From: an uncultured Hyphomicrobiales bacterium
Lineage (GTDB): Bacteria; Pseudomonadota; Alphaproteobacteria; Rhizobiales; Rhizobiaceae
Reading direction: 5' to 3'
Length of the DNA: 64,000 nucleotides
NCBI GenBank assembly: GCA_943908365.1
Contig: CALTTH010000012.1
Location: 10,032 to 74,031, forward strand
Shown piece after piece: positions 53,324 through 61,934 of the stretch. Made by a program: the position numbers and the translations under genes. The notes under the pieces were generated by a model, which was given only the letters and a program-made list of their open reading frames with translations, searched no databases and had not been told where the DNA came from. Position 1 is the stretch's first letter. Every line of letters starts with the position of its first letter.

Positions 53324-54220
53324 TTAGTTCGCTGCCGCGCCGCGGGTGATGAGCTTTCCGGCGGCCGCCACCAGCTTGTCGAGGACGAAGCCGACGACGC
53401 CGATATAGGCGAGTGCCACGATGATGTCGGGCAGGCGGGATGAATTCCACGCGTCCCAGATGAAGAAGCCGATGCCCACGCCACCCGTCAGCATTTCAGC
53501 CGCGACGATGGCAAGCCAGGAGAGGCCGACGCCGATGCGAAGACCGGTGAAAATGTAGGGGGCGGCGGATGGCAGCATGATCTTGTAGAAAAACTCGATC
53601 TGGTTGAGGCGCAGCACCTGAGCGACGTTGCGGTAATCCTGCGGAATATTACGCACGCCGACCGCTGTATTGATGATGACCGGCCAGATGGAGGTGATGA
53701 AGATCACGAAAATGGCCGAAGGATTGCTGTCCTGGAACGCAGCCAAAGACAGCGGCAACCACGCGAGCGGCGGAACAGTGCGTAGCACCTGAAAGATCGG
53801 ATCGAGGCCACGCATTGCCCAGACGGACTGGCCGATGATGGCGCCGACAACGACGCCGACGATCGCCGCAAGACCAAACCCATAGGCGACGCGTTCGAGC
53901 GAAACGAGAACGCGCCAGCCAAGGCCGATATCCTGAGAGCCATAATGGAAGAAGGGGTGGACGATCAGGTCGTAGCTTTCCTCAAACACCTGGCTTGGAG
54001 GCGGCAGTGACGAGCCGAGCGCCGAACAGAGCGCCTGCCAGAGGCTGAGCAGGATGATCAGGACGACGAGCGGCGGAACGACGTTTCGCGCAATCGATGC
54101 GGCGATCTTGCGAAAAGAGAGTACCGACACGGGGCGGCGGTTCATGGCGATCACGGTGCCGCCCTTTGGCGTCGCAACGGCAATGGCCGTGCTTTCTGTC
54201 TTGCGTGCGGTTGCGGTCAT
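53324..54220 (-). CDS. nrtB: Nitrate ABC transporter permease
   Basis: A permease of about 298 residues with an N-terminal polar extension, a first helix VVPPLVVLIILLSLWQAL and five further helices. The coupling loop IPQDYRNVAQVLRLNQIEFFYKIMLP and the terminal AWNSSRLPDIIVALAYIGVVGFVLD are typical of NrtB. The ATG at 54220 has AGGACA upstream; the longer frame to 54451 overlaps nrtA and is not credible. A strong hairpin lies between it and nrtA. Confidence 0.94.
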   Translation of the reverse strand: MTATARKTESTAIAVATPKGGTVIAMNRRPVSVLSFRKIAASIARNVVPPLVVLIILLSLWQALCSALGSSLPPPSQVFEESYDLIVHPFFHYGSQDIGLGWRVLVSLERVAYGFGLAAIVGVVVGAIIGQSVWAMRGLDPIFQVLRTVPPLAWLPLSLAAFQDSNPSAIFVIFITSIWPVIINTAVGVRNIPQDYRNVAQVLRLNQIEFFYKIMLPSAAPYIFTGLRIGVGLSWLAIVAAEMLTGGVGIGFFIWDAWNSSRLPDIIVALAYIGVVGFVLDKLVAAAGKLITRGAAAN

Positions 54221-54262
54221 GGTCTTGTCCTGTTTCCGGATGGTGTGTTGCACGGGTTGCGC

Positions 54263-54287
54263 GCCCCTCCGCCGGCTGCGGAGGGGC
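54263..54287 (-). promoter_or_regulatory. Intercistronic stem-loop between nrtA and nrtB
   Basis: GCCCCTCCGC and GCGGAGGGGC form a perfect 10-bp stem with loop CGGCT, just after the nrtA stop. As in the sugar ABC operon, it sits after the binding-protein gene and probably stabilises that part of the message. Confidence 0.65.
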
Positions 54288-54297
54288 CATGGCGTCC

Positions 54298-55596
54298 TCA
54301 GGAGGCGGCCTTGATCGACAGGCTGTCGAGGTAAGTGGATGGGTTTTCGGGATCGAAGACCTTGCCGTCGAAGAAGGTCTCCTTCCCACGGGAGGTGGAG
54401 GTCGGAATATCGGCAGCGGCAACGCCCAAGTCCTTCGCGGCAGAGCGCCACAGATCTTCGCGGTTGACCTGAGACACCAGCGCCTTGATGTCGGTGTCCG
54501 GCGCGAACTTGCCCCAGCGAATGTTTTCGGCAAGGAACCAGCTGTCATGGCTCTGGAACGGATAGGATGCTGCGTCCTTCCAGAACTTCATGTAGAGATC
54601 GGTGCCATGAGCGACGCGGCCGTTGCCGTAATTGATGTCGCCCTTCAAACGGCCGAGCACGTCCTTCGGCGGAACGTTGAACCACTGGCGCTTGCCGAGA
54701 ATGGTCGACATCTCCTCCTTGTTGTCCATGCTGTCGCACCATTGCTGGGCTTTCATCACGGCCATCAGCATGGCCTTGGCGGCATTCGGGTTCTTCTCAA
54801 CCCAGTCGGCGCGCATGCCGAGCGCCTTTTCTGGATGCCCCTTCCACAGCTCTCCGGTGGTACAGGCCGTGAAGCCAATGCCCTGGTTGACCAGCTGCTC
54901 GTTCCAGGGTTCGCCGACACAGAAGACGTCCATGTTGCCGACCTTCATATTGGCAACCATCTGCGGTGGCGGAACGACGATGGTGGAGACGTCCTTGTCC
55001 GGATCGATGCCGCCAGCCGCCAGCCAGTAGCGAAGCCACAGATCATGTGTTCCGCCCGGGAAGGTCATGGCCGCCTTGATTTCCTTGCCGTCTGCCTTCT
55101 TCTTCTCGAAGGCGGCTTTCAGCTTGGAGGAGTTGAGCTGGACGCCGGTGTCGGCATATTCCTTGGCAACGGAAATGCCCTGGCTGTCGAGATTGAGGCG
55201 GGCAAGGATCGCCATCGGAACCGGAACGTTGTTCTGCGTCACCTTGCCGGTGTGCATGAGATAGGGCATCGGGGTCAGGATATGGGCGCCGTCGATCCCG
55301 TTGGATGCTCCGCCGAGGACGAGGTTGTCACGCGTAGCACCCCAGGAGGCCTGCTTCAGCACCTCGACATCGGGCATGCCATGCTTGGCGAAAAGTCCCT
55401 TTTCGGAAGCGACGATCAGAGGGGCGGCATCGGTCAGAGCGATGAAGCCGAGTTTCGCGCCCTTGACTTCAGGCTCGGAGGTCGCGGCGAAGGCACCGGA
55501 AGGGAAGGCCGTTCGGACGGCGGTGATCAGGGCTGCAGTGGCCGACGTCTTTAGGATCGAGCGGCGGCTGATCGAACTGGAAAGCATTTTCTTCAT
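54298..55596 (-). CDS. nrtA: Nitrate ABC substrate-binding protein
   Basis: A 432-residue periplasmic protein of the NrtA/CmpA family. The N-terminus SISRRSILKTSATAALITAV is a twin-arginine signal, so it is probably exported folded. Family segments include KLGFIALTDAAPLIVASEKGLF, LVLGGASNGIDGAH and VGEPWNEQLVNQGIGF. The ATG at 55596 has AAGGGG about ten bases upstream. It is the first gene after the sigma-54 promoter and ANTAR-type leader. Ligand nitrate/nitrite is known for the family. Confidence 0.95.
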   Translation of the reverse strand: MKKMLSSSISRRSILKTSATAALITAVRTAFPSGAFAATSEPEVKGAKLGFIALTDAAPLIVASEKGLFAKHGMPDVEVLKQASWGATRDNLVLGGASNGIDGAHILTPMPYLMHTGKVTQNNVPVPMAILARLNLDSQGISVAKEYADTGVQLNSSKLKAAFEKKKADGKEIKAAMTFPGGTHDLWLRYWLAAGGIDPDKDVSTIVVPPPQMVANMKVGNMDVFCVGEPWNEQLVNQGIGFTACTTGELWKGHPEKALGMRADWVEKNPNAAKAMLMAVMKAQQWCDSMDNKEEMSTILGKRQWFNVPPKDVLGRLKGDINYGNGRVAHGTDLYMKFWKDAASYPFQSHDSWFLAENIRWGKFAPDTDIKALVSQVNREDLWRSAAKDLGVAAADIPTSTSRGKETFFDGKVFDPENPSTYLDSLSIKAAS

Positions 55597-55658
55597 GTCG
55601 CATGTTCCCCTTTTTGGCAGCCTCATGGGCGCCCTATGACTTTTGCGAAGCCCAAAAC

Positions 55659-55789
55659 AAAAAAACGCCGCTCGGTGATGCGCCTTCGGAAACGGGAGGA
55701 GGTTCCGGGCTGCATACCTTGCGACGTCTGTGTCGTATGAAGAACGCTGATAGCGCGTTCCTGCTGCTCCGATCGCCGTTGACCCGAGC
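55659..55789 (-). promoter_or_regulatory. ANTAR-type two-hexaloop antitermination leader of the nrtA operon
   Basis: Reading leftward, hairpin P1 (55789-55766) pairs GCTCGGGTC with GATCGGAGC (one G-G mismatch) around hexaloop AACGGC. A second hairpin GAACGC/GCGTTC follows (55760-55742). P2 (55735-55722) is CGAC-ACAGAC-GTCG. Both hexaloops have A at position 1 and G at position 4, the ANTAR target signature. The 3' strand of P2, CGTCGC (55726-55721), can instead pair with GCGGCG (55671-55666), which is followed by seven U (55665-55659), forming a terminator exclusive with P2. NasT, encoded just upstream, is the expected ligand protein. Confidence 0.78.
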
Positions 55790-55800
55790 GTTTCATACAA

Positions 55801-55816
55801 AGCAAGCACCGTGCCA
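55801..55816 (-). promoter_or_regulatory. Sigma-54 promoter of the nitrate operon
   Basis: TGGCACGGTGCTTGCT on the minus strand matches the -24/-12 consensus TGGCAC-N5-TTGC at every base. The predicted transcription start is near 55790, one base before the first hexaloop hairpin. Sigma-54 control implies an NtrC-type activator responding to nitrogen status. Confidence 0.9.
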
Positions 55817-55960
55817 GTTTTTGCGCTTGTATCTACTAATTTGAAAAATATAAGTTTTTTTAGATGCAGAGTCCGTAATTGGTATTTAAGCTAAAAAATT
55901 TCAGACTATTATTTAATCTGAGCTTCAATCCTTGGCTCCAAAAATGCAGCATTTGATGCT

Positions 55961-57232
55961 TCAGAACTCGCCTGTCGCGGGTTGGGCCGTGGCCGAATTC
56001 TTAACCGGGAAGCGCTCGACATAGGCTGGGATATTCGATGGATCAAAGGTCATTCCATCCATGAAGAGGGCTCCTGCGCCATCGTTTTCATCCTGAAGAG
56101 CAGCGCTGCCCGCGCCGAGCACTGCGCGATACAGGTCAGGACGGTAGGCGGAGGAGGCGGCCTTGGCACCCTCGGGCGAAAACGTCGTCTGCCCCCAGCG
56201 GATCATCTGACTGTAGATCCAAAGCGCCTGGTTGGGTTGCGGATCGTTGGCGTGATCGGCGTGGAACTGGAAATATTTATCGATGACGCGCTGGTTGCCC
56301 TGGCTGTCGATATGGAATTCTCCTCCGAGCACGCGTCGGAGAATATGTTCAGGCGCGCCGATATAGCGCGGATCGGCAAGCGCTTCGCTCAAGGCCTGCC
56401 GATTTCCCATGCCGTCGCACCAGCGGGCCGCGGCGTCCAATGCCACGAGAAGTCTCGCCACGCTTTCCTGCTGGCTCTCCGCCCAATCGGGGCGCATGCC
56501 GATGACTTTTTCCGGTGCGGACGGCCAGATATCCTGCTTGACGGCCACGATGCGCCCGACGCCGCGCTCGCAGGCAATCATGTTCCAGGGAGCGCCGACG
56601 CAAAAGCCGTCGATTGCACCGGCTGCAAGCGCGTCGGAGGTCAGCGGTGGCGGCACGACCACCAGTTTGACATCCGTGTCCGGGTGGATGCCACCCGCTG
56701 CCAGCCAGTAGCGAAATTCGTAATTATGCGATGAGAATGGATAGGTCATGCCGAGCGTGGGCGTCGGCTCTCCCCTGGCCCGCATCTCATCAAGCACGCT
56801 TTTCAGCGCGCGGGCATTTTCCAGCGCACCCGCTGTCGCGGACAAGCCGGTCGTCTCCTGCATTTTTGAGAAAAGCGCAGTGGAAAGCGTAATAGCGTTG
56901 CCGCCCCGCCCGAGTGAAAAGGGCGTGATGGTCGGCGAGGGGTTCGAGCCGAGACCGAGCATGGATGCCACTGGCATGGGCGAGAGCATGTGGGCAATGT
57001 CGAACTGGCGAAAGGCGAGGCGGTCGCGAACATTCGCCCAAGAGACATCTTTCACCAGGTCGAGCTTCAGGCCCTCCTTCTCGGCAAAACCGAATTCGGC
57101 CGCGGCAATCAGGACCGAGGCATCCACGAGCGGAATGAAACCGGCCCGGAGGGTGCGCTGCCGGTCATTGCCGATCGGCGCAGGCGCTGCAATGCCGGAT
57201 TTCCTGTCTACAAGATCGTCTATGACCGTCAT
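55961..57232 (-). CDS. nasS: Nitrate sensor NasS (NrtA-like, cytoplasmic)
   Basis: A 423-residue relative of NrtA without a signal peptide, as expected of NasS, which stays in the cytoplasm, binds nitrate or nitrite and releases NasT. Shared segments include LRAGFIPLVDASVLIAAAEFGFAEKEG, DRLAFRQFDIAHMLSPMP and FCVGAPWNMIACERGVG. It begins 28 bp after nasT on the same strand. The sequence between its stop and the sigma-54 promoter contains a palindrome AGCAT-TTG-ATGCT at 55948-55960. Confidence 0.92.
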   Translation of the reverse strand: MTVIDDLVDRKSGIAAPAPIGNDRQRTLRAGFIPLVDASVLIAAAEFGFAEKEGLKLDLVKDVSWANVRDRLAFRQFDIAHMLSPMPVASMLGLGSNPSPTITPFSLGRGGNAITLSTALFSKMQETTGLSATAGALENARALKSVLDEMRARGEPTPTLGMTYPFSSHNYEFRYWLAAGGIHPDTDVKLVVVPPPLTSDALAAGAIDGFCVGAPWNMIACERGVGRIVAVKQDIWPSAPEKVIGMRPDWAESQQESVARLLVALDAAARWCDGMGNRQALSEALADPRYIGAPEHILRRVLGGEFHIDSQGNQRVIDKYFQFHADHANDPQPNQALWIYSQMIRWGQTTFSPEGAKAASSAYRPDLYRAVLGAGSAALQDENDGAGALFMDGMTFDPSNIPAYVERFPVKNSATAQPATGEF

Positions 57233-57260
57233 GCTATCGCTCCTCGTCCGGTGGCGGCCG

Positions 57261-57848
57261 TCACATCAGTAGACCGGCAGCCGTAACCACGCTCTGCGCG
57301 ATCTCGGACAATTTCTTTTTCTCATTCATCGCCGTCTGGCGCAGCAGTGCGAAGGCTTCCTCTTCGGAAAGTCCGCGCATCTTCATCAAAATGCCTTTGG
57401 CACGCTCGACGACCTTGCGCTCTTCGAGCGCGGATTTCGCCTCGGCCAATTCTCGCTGCAGGCGGCTAAACGCGTTGAACCGGCTGACCGCCATATCGAG
57501 GATCGGCTTGACGCGCTCCTTCTTCAGCCCGTCCACGATATAGGCCGAAACACCGGCTTCCACGGCGGCCTCGATCGAGGCCGTGTCCGATCGGTCGACA
57601 AACATGGCGATCGGCCGGCTGATCGTGCGCGTCAGCTGAAACAGATGCTCCATCATGTCGCGGTTTGGATTTTCCAGATCGATAACGATCACATCGGGCT
57701 GCAGCGTCTCGATGGTGCGCGCAACGCCGTTGACCTCGTGAATAACGGTGACCCGCATATGACCGGCCTCACGCAGTCCTTCCTCGATAATCGAGGCGCG
57801 GATGGCGTTTTCATCGATCACAAGAATGGTCAAGTCCCGAAGCGTCAT
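57261..57848 (-). CDS. nasT: ANTAR-domain antiterminator NasT
   Basis: This 195-residue protein has an N-terminal receiver-like domain (ILVIDENAIRASIIEEGLREAG; DVIVIDLENPNRDMM) and a C-terminal ANTAR RNA-binding domain (about 135-195, ERKVVERAKGILMKMRGLSEEEAFALLRQ). NasT binds two-hexaloop leader RNA and prevents termination when nitrate frees it from NasS. The matching leader lies at 55659-55789 in front of nrtA. First gene of the nasTS pair; the ribosome site is weak. Confidence 0.94.
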   Translation of the reverse strand: MTLRDLTILVIDENAIRASIIEEGLREAGHMRVTVIHEVNGVARTIETLQPDVIVIDLENPNRDMMEHLFQLTRTISRPIAMFVDRSDTASIEAAVEAGVSAYIVDGLKKERVKPILDMAVSRFNAFSRLQRELAEAKSALEERKVVERAKGILMKMRGLSEEEAFALLRQTAMNEKKKLSEIAQSVVTAAGLLM

Positions 57849-58004
57849 GCGCGCATCAATGCCGCAGACCTACCGAAATAGCAATGTTTTTCACCATGTC
57901 TAAAAATTAAGCAAATAAGTAGGGTCACAGCTTTCTTTGGTTCCGATCATTCTGTCGGCAGGCCGCTTCTTGACAATGATATGATGTTTGGAAAGGTTAC
58001 TGGC

Positions 58005-58712
58005 ATGAGTGCAGGGGCTGATTGGATTTACGAGGCGAACCCGGTTAATCGCAAAAGTGCGGCGGAATCGGTATTCGAAGATTTGCGGTCGGCCATCGTG
58101 TCGGGCCGGTTGACGGTTGGCACGCGCCTGCCATCGGAAACGCATCTGGCCGGTCGATATGGTGTCAGCCGCCCCATCGTGCGCGAAGCCCTTCGTTCGC
58201 TGCAGACGCTTGGCATGACGCAGACGCGCACGGGCAGTGGTACGTTCGTCCTGACGGATTCTCCCCGACAAGAGTTGCGCTACGGCGGCTATTCGGCACG
58301 CGATCTGATGGAGGCGAGACCTTTCGTCGAGGTGCCCGCCGCCGGTTGGGCAGCGCTTCGCCGAACGGACCAGCAGGTGGCGCGGATGATGAAGCTCTGC
58401 GGCGAGATGGATCAACAGGAAGATTTGCACAAATGGGTGCTGCTGGACTGCGAGTTCCATAGCGCCATTGCAGAGGCTTCCGGCAACTCGCTGTTTGCCA
58501 AGGTGATTGCGGATGCCCGTGACAGCGTCAGCCAGCAATCGGAACTGTTGAACCTTATGGCCCACCGCCGCGTCGCTTCAAATATCGAGCATCGCAAGAT
58601 TGCAGAAGCAATCGAGGCAGGCTCTGAGGAAGGCGCGCGCCAGGCGATGGAAGCCCATCTTGGCAAGGTCAAGCAGGCGGTGACCTCCATCATGGGTGAT
58701 GACGCCAGATAA
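58005..58712 (+). CDS. GntR/FadR-family regulator, probable AnsR
   Basis: A protein of about 235 residues with an N-terminal winged helix (ESVFEDLRSAIVSGRLTVGTRLPSETHLAGRYGVSRPIVREALR, about 15-75) and a C-terminal FCD ligand-binding domain (DLMEARPFVEV...DCEFHSAIAEASGN...EHRKIAEAIEAG). The ATG at 58005 has GGAAAGG eight bases upstream. Its gene converges on aspartase. By context it resembles AnsR of the Rhizobium etli asparagine locus, and the paired TCTGT-N11-ACAGA operators at 60220 and 60330 are its likely targets. The effector is presumably asparagine or aspartate. Confidence 0.85.
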   Translation: MSAGADWIYEANPVNRKSAAESVFEDLRSAIVSGRLTVGTRLPSETHLAGRYGVSRPIVREALRSLQTLGMTQTRTGSGTFVLTDSPRQELRYGGYSARDLMEARPFVEVPAAGWAALRRTDQQVARMMKLCGEMDQQEDLHKWVLLDCEFHSAIAEASGNSLFAKVIADARDSVSQQSELLNLMAHRRVASNIEHRKIAEAIEAGSEEGARQAMEAHLGKVKQAVTSIMGDDAR

Positions 58713-58775
58713 AGCATAAAGTCTGGGAATGCCGGAAGACTGCCATCGTCTCCCGGCTTGCTTTGTCTGAATATC

Positions 58776-60194
58776 TTATGCGGCGGGCTGCACAGCAGGT
58801 GCGGCAATATTTGCCAGCAATTCCGGCCTCAGCGCCTCGATCAACTGTTCGGCGCTCATATAGCCTTTTTCCAGCACGACCTGCGGCACTGTCCGACCGC
58901 TTGCCAGTGCTTCGCGTGCAACCTCGGTTGCGGCGTAATAGCCGATCAGCGGATTGAGCGCCGTCGCAATACCGATCGATTCTTCCAATCGACGCGCCAT
59001 GATGTCGACATTGGCGGTAATGCCGACGACGCAGCGTTCCGCGAGCGTCCGGCAGGCGGTGCCGAGCTGAGCGATGCTTTCCGACAATGCCCGCACGATG
59101 ACAGGCTCGAAGGCGTTCAGCTGAAGTTGACCGCCCTCTGCGGCCATGGTCACGGTGATGTCGTTGCCGATGACCACGAAGGCGACCTGGTTGACGACTT
59201 CCGGGATCACAGGATTGACCTTGCCGGGCATGATGCTTGAGCCGGCCTGCACAGCGGGGAGATTGATCTCACCGATGCCGGCACGGGGGCCGGAGGACAG
59301 CAGGCGCAGGTCATTGCAGGTCTTCGAGAGTTTGACGGCGACGCGCTTCAATACGCCCGAGAGATGGACAAAGGCGCCAGGATCCTGCGTTGCCTCGATG
59401 AGGTCGCTCGCCGTCACCAGTGGTCGACCTGTCAGTTGGACGAGATGCTTGCAGGCAATCGCGGCATAACCGGCAGGAGCGTTAAGGCCTGTGCCGATCG
59501 CCGTCGCACCGAGGTTGATCTCGTGAAGCAATGCTGCCGATTCGATCAGGCGCGCACGGTCTTCCCCAAGCATCACGGCGAAGGTGCGGAATTCCTGGCC
59601 GAATGTCATCGGCACTGCATCCTGCAACTGCGTGCGCCCGACTTTCAGAACGCCGTCGAATTCGCGAGCCTTCGCCTCGAAAGCGTCCTGGAGCACGAGC
59701 ATGGAGGCGGCCAGTTCATCGATTGACTCGATCAGGGCGATATTGATTGCTGTCGGATAGGCGTCATTGGTGGACTGGCTGAGATTGACGTGATCGTTCG
59801 GGTGCAGGTGCTTGTAATCGCCCTTGGCGTGCCCGAGAATTTCCAGCGCGCGGTTGGCGATCACCTCATTGGCATTCATGTTGGTCGATGTTCCGGCACC
59901 GCCCTGAATGACATCGACAATGAACTGGTCATGGAGGGCGCCGTCGCGGATCTCGCGGCAGGCCTTGACGATGGCGTCCAGACGCTCCTGATCCAGCAGT
60001 CCCAACTCATAGTTTGCCAGTGCCGCGGCCTCCTTAACGAATGTCAGTCCGCGAATGAGATAGGGATAGCGGCCGATCGTTGCGCCGCTGATCTGGAAGT
60101 TCTCCGCCGCGCGCTGCGTGTGCACTCCCCAGTAGGCATCCACCGGGACATCCTTGGGCCCAAGAAGATCGCGTTCCTGACGCATCGTGATCAT
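58776..60194 (-). CDS. aspA: Aspartate ammonia-lyase
   Basis: Aspartase converts aspartate to fumarate and ammonium. This 472-residue member of the fumarase/aspartase superfamily has the signature GSSIMPGKVNP, the substrate-binding QGGAGTSTNMNANEVIANRA and LHPNDHVNLSQSTND. GAHUWGVHTQ-like variation is absent: the entrance motif reads AYWGVHTQRA as in AspA rather than FumC. Context with asparaginase and an asparagine permease supports aspartase (ansB-like) over fumarase. The ATG at 60194 has GGAGG five to six bases upstream. Confidence 0.92.
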   Translation of the reverse strand: MITMRQERDLLGPKDVPVDAYWGVHTQRAAENFQISGATIGRYPYLIRGLTFVKEAAALANYELGLLDQERLDAIVKACREIRDGALHDQFIVDVIQGGAGTSTNMNANEVIANRALEILGHAKGDYKHLHPNDHVNLSQSTNDAYPTAINIALIESIDELAASMLVLQDAFEAKAREFDGVLKVGRTQLQDAVPMTFGQEFRTFAVMLGEDRARLIESAALLHEINLGATAIGTGLNAPAGYAAIACKHLVQLTGRPLVTASDLIEATQDPGAFVHLSGVLKRVAVKLSKTCNDLRLLSSGPRAGIGEINLPAVQAGSSIMPGKVNPVIPEVVNQVAFVVIGNDITVTMAAEGGQLQLNAFEPVIVRALSESIAQLGTACRTLAERCVVGITANVDIMARRLEESIGIATALNPLIGYYAATEVAREALASGRTVPQVVLEKGYMSAEQLIEALRPELLANIAAPAVQPAA

Positions 60195-60219
60195 ATCATC
60201 CTCCATGTTGATCCGATAA

Positions 60220-60277
60220 TCTGTAAAGCTGCTAGACAGATTTAACTTGGTTTAATCCTGTCCATGATGTAGGTCAA
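60220..60277 (-). promoter_or_regulatory. aspA promoter with downstream operator
   Basis: On the minus strand TTGACC (60277-60272) and TAAACC (60254-60249) are 17 bases apart. Eight bases after the -10 begins a 21-bp dyad TCTGT-N11-ACAGA (60240-60220), covering roughly +2 to +22. That is a repressor-type position. Confidence 0.65.
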
Positions 60278-60292
60278 TGGGCGGGGAGAGGG

Positions 60293-60350
60293 TTGACGGG
60301 CGAGCAGCCGAGAATTAAGGGATCGAAAATCTGTCATGCAGCCTTACAGA
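60293..60350 (+). promoter_or_regulatory. Asparagine permease operon promoter with downstream operator
   Basis: TTGACG (60293-60298) and TAAGGG (60316-60321) are 17 bases apart. Eight bases later begins TCTGT-N11-ACAGA (60330-60350). Read in the direction of transcription, it matches the aspA operator at 18 of 21 positions and has identical spacing. Confidence 0.62.
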
Positions 60351-60464
60351 ATAGCTGCCTTGACCTTTCGGCGCCTGGAGTTTTGACAGAGCATTGCTCG
60401 CGCAAGGACAGAACGGTCATTCATCAAGTCTATGGACGATAGCTCTGAGGGAGGAGCGACACCA

Positions 60465-61934
60465 GTGGATAAGGTAACTCAAGCAAACCATGAACGTCAG
60501 GTCGAAATCCAGGAGGATTTCGGCTATCACAAAGCACTCAAACCGCGCCAGATCCAGATGATCGCCATTGGCGGCGCGATCGGGACGGGGCTTTTCCTTG
60601 GGGCAGGCGGGCGCCTTGCCATTGCTGGCCCCGCTCTTATCTTCGCTTATGCAATTTGCGGTTTCTTCGCCTTCCTGGTGCTCAGAGCGCTTGGCGAATT
60701 GATCATGCATCGCCCGACATCGGGCTCGTTCGTTTCCTATGCCCGCGAGTTCTACGGCGAGAAGATGGCCTTCGCTGTCGGCTGGATGTACTGGATGAAC
60801 TGGGCGATGACCTCGGTTGCCGATGTGACGGCGGTTGCCCTCTACATGAATTTCTTCAAGCAGTATGTGCCCTGGATGCAGGGCATCGATCAGTGGGTGT
60901 TCGCGCTCGGTGCGCTCATCATCGTGCTCGGCATGAACATGCTGTCGGTGAAGGTGTTCGGCGAACTGGAATTCTGGTTCAGCCTGATCAAGGTCCTGGC
61001 GCTCTTCACCTTCCTGATCGTGGGCGTTTACTTCGTCATTTTTGGAACGCCAATCGAAGGTCACGTCACCGGCTTCAGCCTGATTGCCGATAATGGCGGC
61101 TTCTTCCCCAATGGCATTCTGCCGGCCTTCATCATCATTCAAGGTGTGCTCTTCGCCTATGCCTCGATCGAGTTGATCGGAACCACCGCAGGTGAAACGG
61201 AGGACCCGCGCAAGGTGATGCCAAAGGCGATCCGCACCGTCGTCTTCCGCCTTCTCGTCTTCTATGTCGGCTCGGTCCTGCTGCTTACGCTTCTTTTGCC
61301 CTACACGGCCTACAAGGCAGGCGAGAGCCCGTTCGTGACCTTCTTCGGCTCCATCGGGGTCGAAGGCGCCGATATCGTCATGAACCTGGTCGTTCTGACC
61401 GCGGTTCTGTCGTCGCTGAATGCCGGCCTCTATTCGACCGGGCGCATCCTGCATTCGATGGCGGTGTCCGGCTCTGCACCGGCGGCGCTGGCGAAGATGA
61501 ACAAGGCTGGCGTCCCCTATGGCGGCATCGCGGTCACGGCTGTCGTCACCGTGCTCGGCGTCATTCTCAACGCCATCGTTCCTTCGGAAGCATTTGAAAT
61601 TGCGCTCAATCTTGCCGCGCTCGGCATCATTTGCGCCTGGGGCGTCATCGTGTTATGCCAACTCAAGCTGTGGCATCTGTCCCGGCAGGGGAAGATGCAG
61701 CGTCCGGATTTCAGCATGATTGGCGCACCTTATACGGGCATCCTGACGCTTGTCTTCCTGTTTGGCGTTCTGGTGCTGATGGCATTCGATTACCCTGCGG
61801 GCACATATACCGTCGGCTCTCTTATCGTCATCGCACCGACCTTGGTGGGGGGATGGTATTTGATGCGTGGCCGTATTCAGGAATTGTCGAAAGCACAGCA
61901 GTTGCGTGACGCTGGCGCGCGGGGCCAGCAGTGA
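60465..61934 (+). CDS. ansP: Asparagine/amino-acid permease (AnsP-like, APC family)
   Basis: An inner-membrane permease of about 489 residues with 12 predicted helices. The first carries IAIGGAIGTGLFLGAGGRLAIAGPA, the consensus amphipathic motif of the AAT (AnsP/GabP/LysP) subfamily. ELIGTTAGETEDPRKVMPKAI and VVLTAVLSSLNAGLYSTGRILHSMA are further subfamily marks. The GTG at 60465 is preferred because GGGAGGAG lies ten bases upstream; the ATG at 60432 has none. It overlaps the asparaginase gene by GTGA, and context makes asparagine the likely substrate. Confidence 0.92.
   Translation: MDKVTQANHERQVEIQEDFGYHKALKPRQIQMIAIGGAIGTGLFLGAGGRLAIAGPALIFAYAICGFFAFLVLRALGELIMHRPTSGSFVSYAREFYGEKMAFAVGWMYWMNWAMTSVADVTAVALYMNFFKQYVPWMQGIDQWVFALGALIIVLGMNMLSVKVFGELEFWFSLIKVLALFTFLIVGVYFVIFGTPIEGHVTGFSLIADNGGFFPNGILPAFIIIQGVLFAYASIELIGTTAGETEDPRKVMPKAIRTVVFRLLVFYVGSVLLLTLLLPYTAYKAGESPFVTFFGSIGVEGADIVMNLVVLTAVLSSLNAGLYSTGRILHSMAVSGSAPAALAKMNKAGVPYGGIAVTAVVTVLGVILNAIVPSEAFEIALNLAALGIICAWGVIVLCQLKLWHLSRQGKMQRPDFSMIGAPYTGILTLVFLFGVLVLMAFDYPAGTYTVGSLIVIAPTLVGGWYLMRGRIQELSKAQQLRDAGARGQQ

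Noticed and set aside
55948..55960. Palindrome AGCAT-TTG-ATGCT next to the nasS stop as an NtrC site
   Set aside because: Its position upstream of the sigma-54 promoter is suitable, but the sequence does not fit the NtrC consensus well enough to call.
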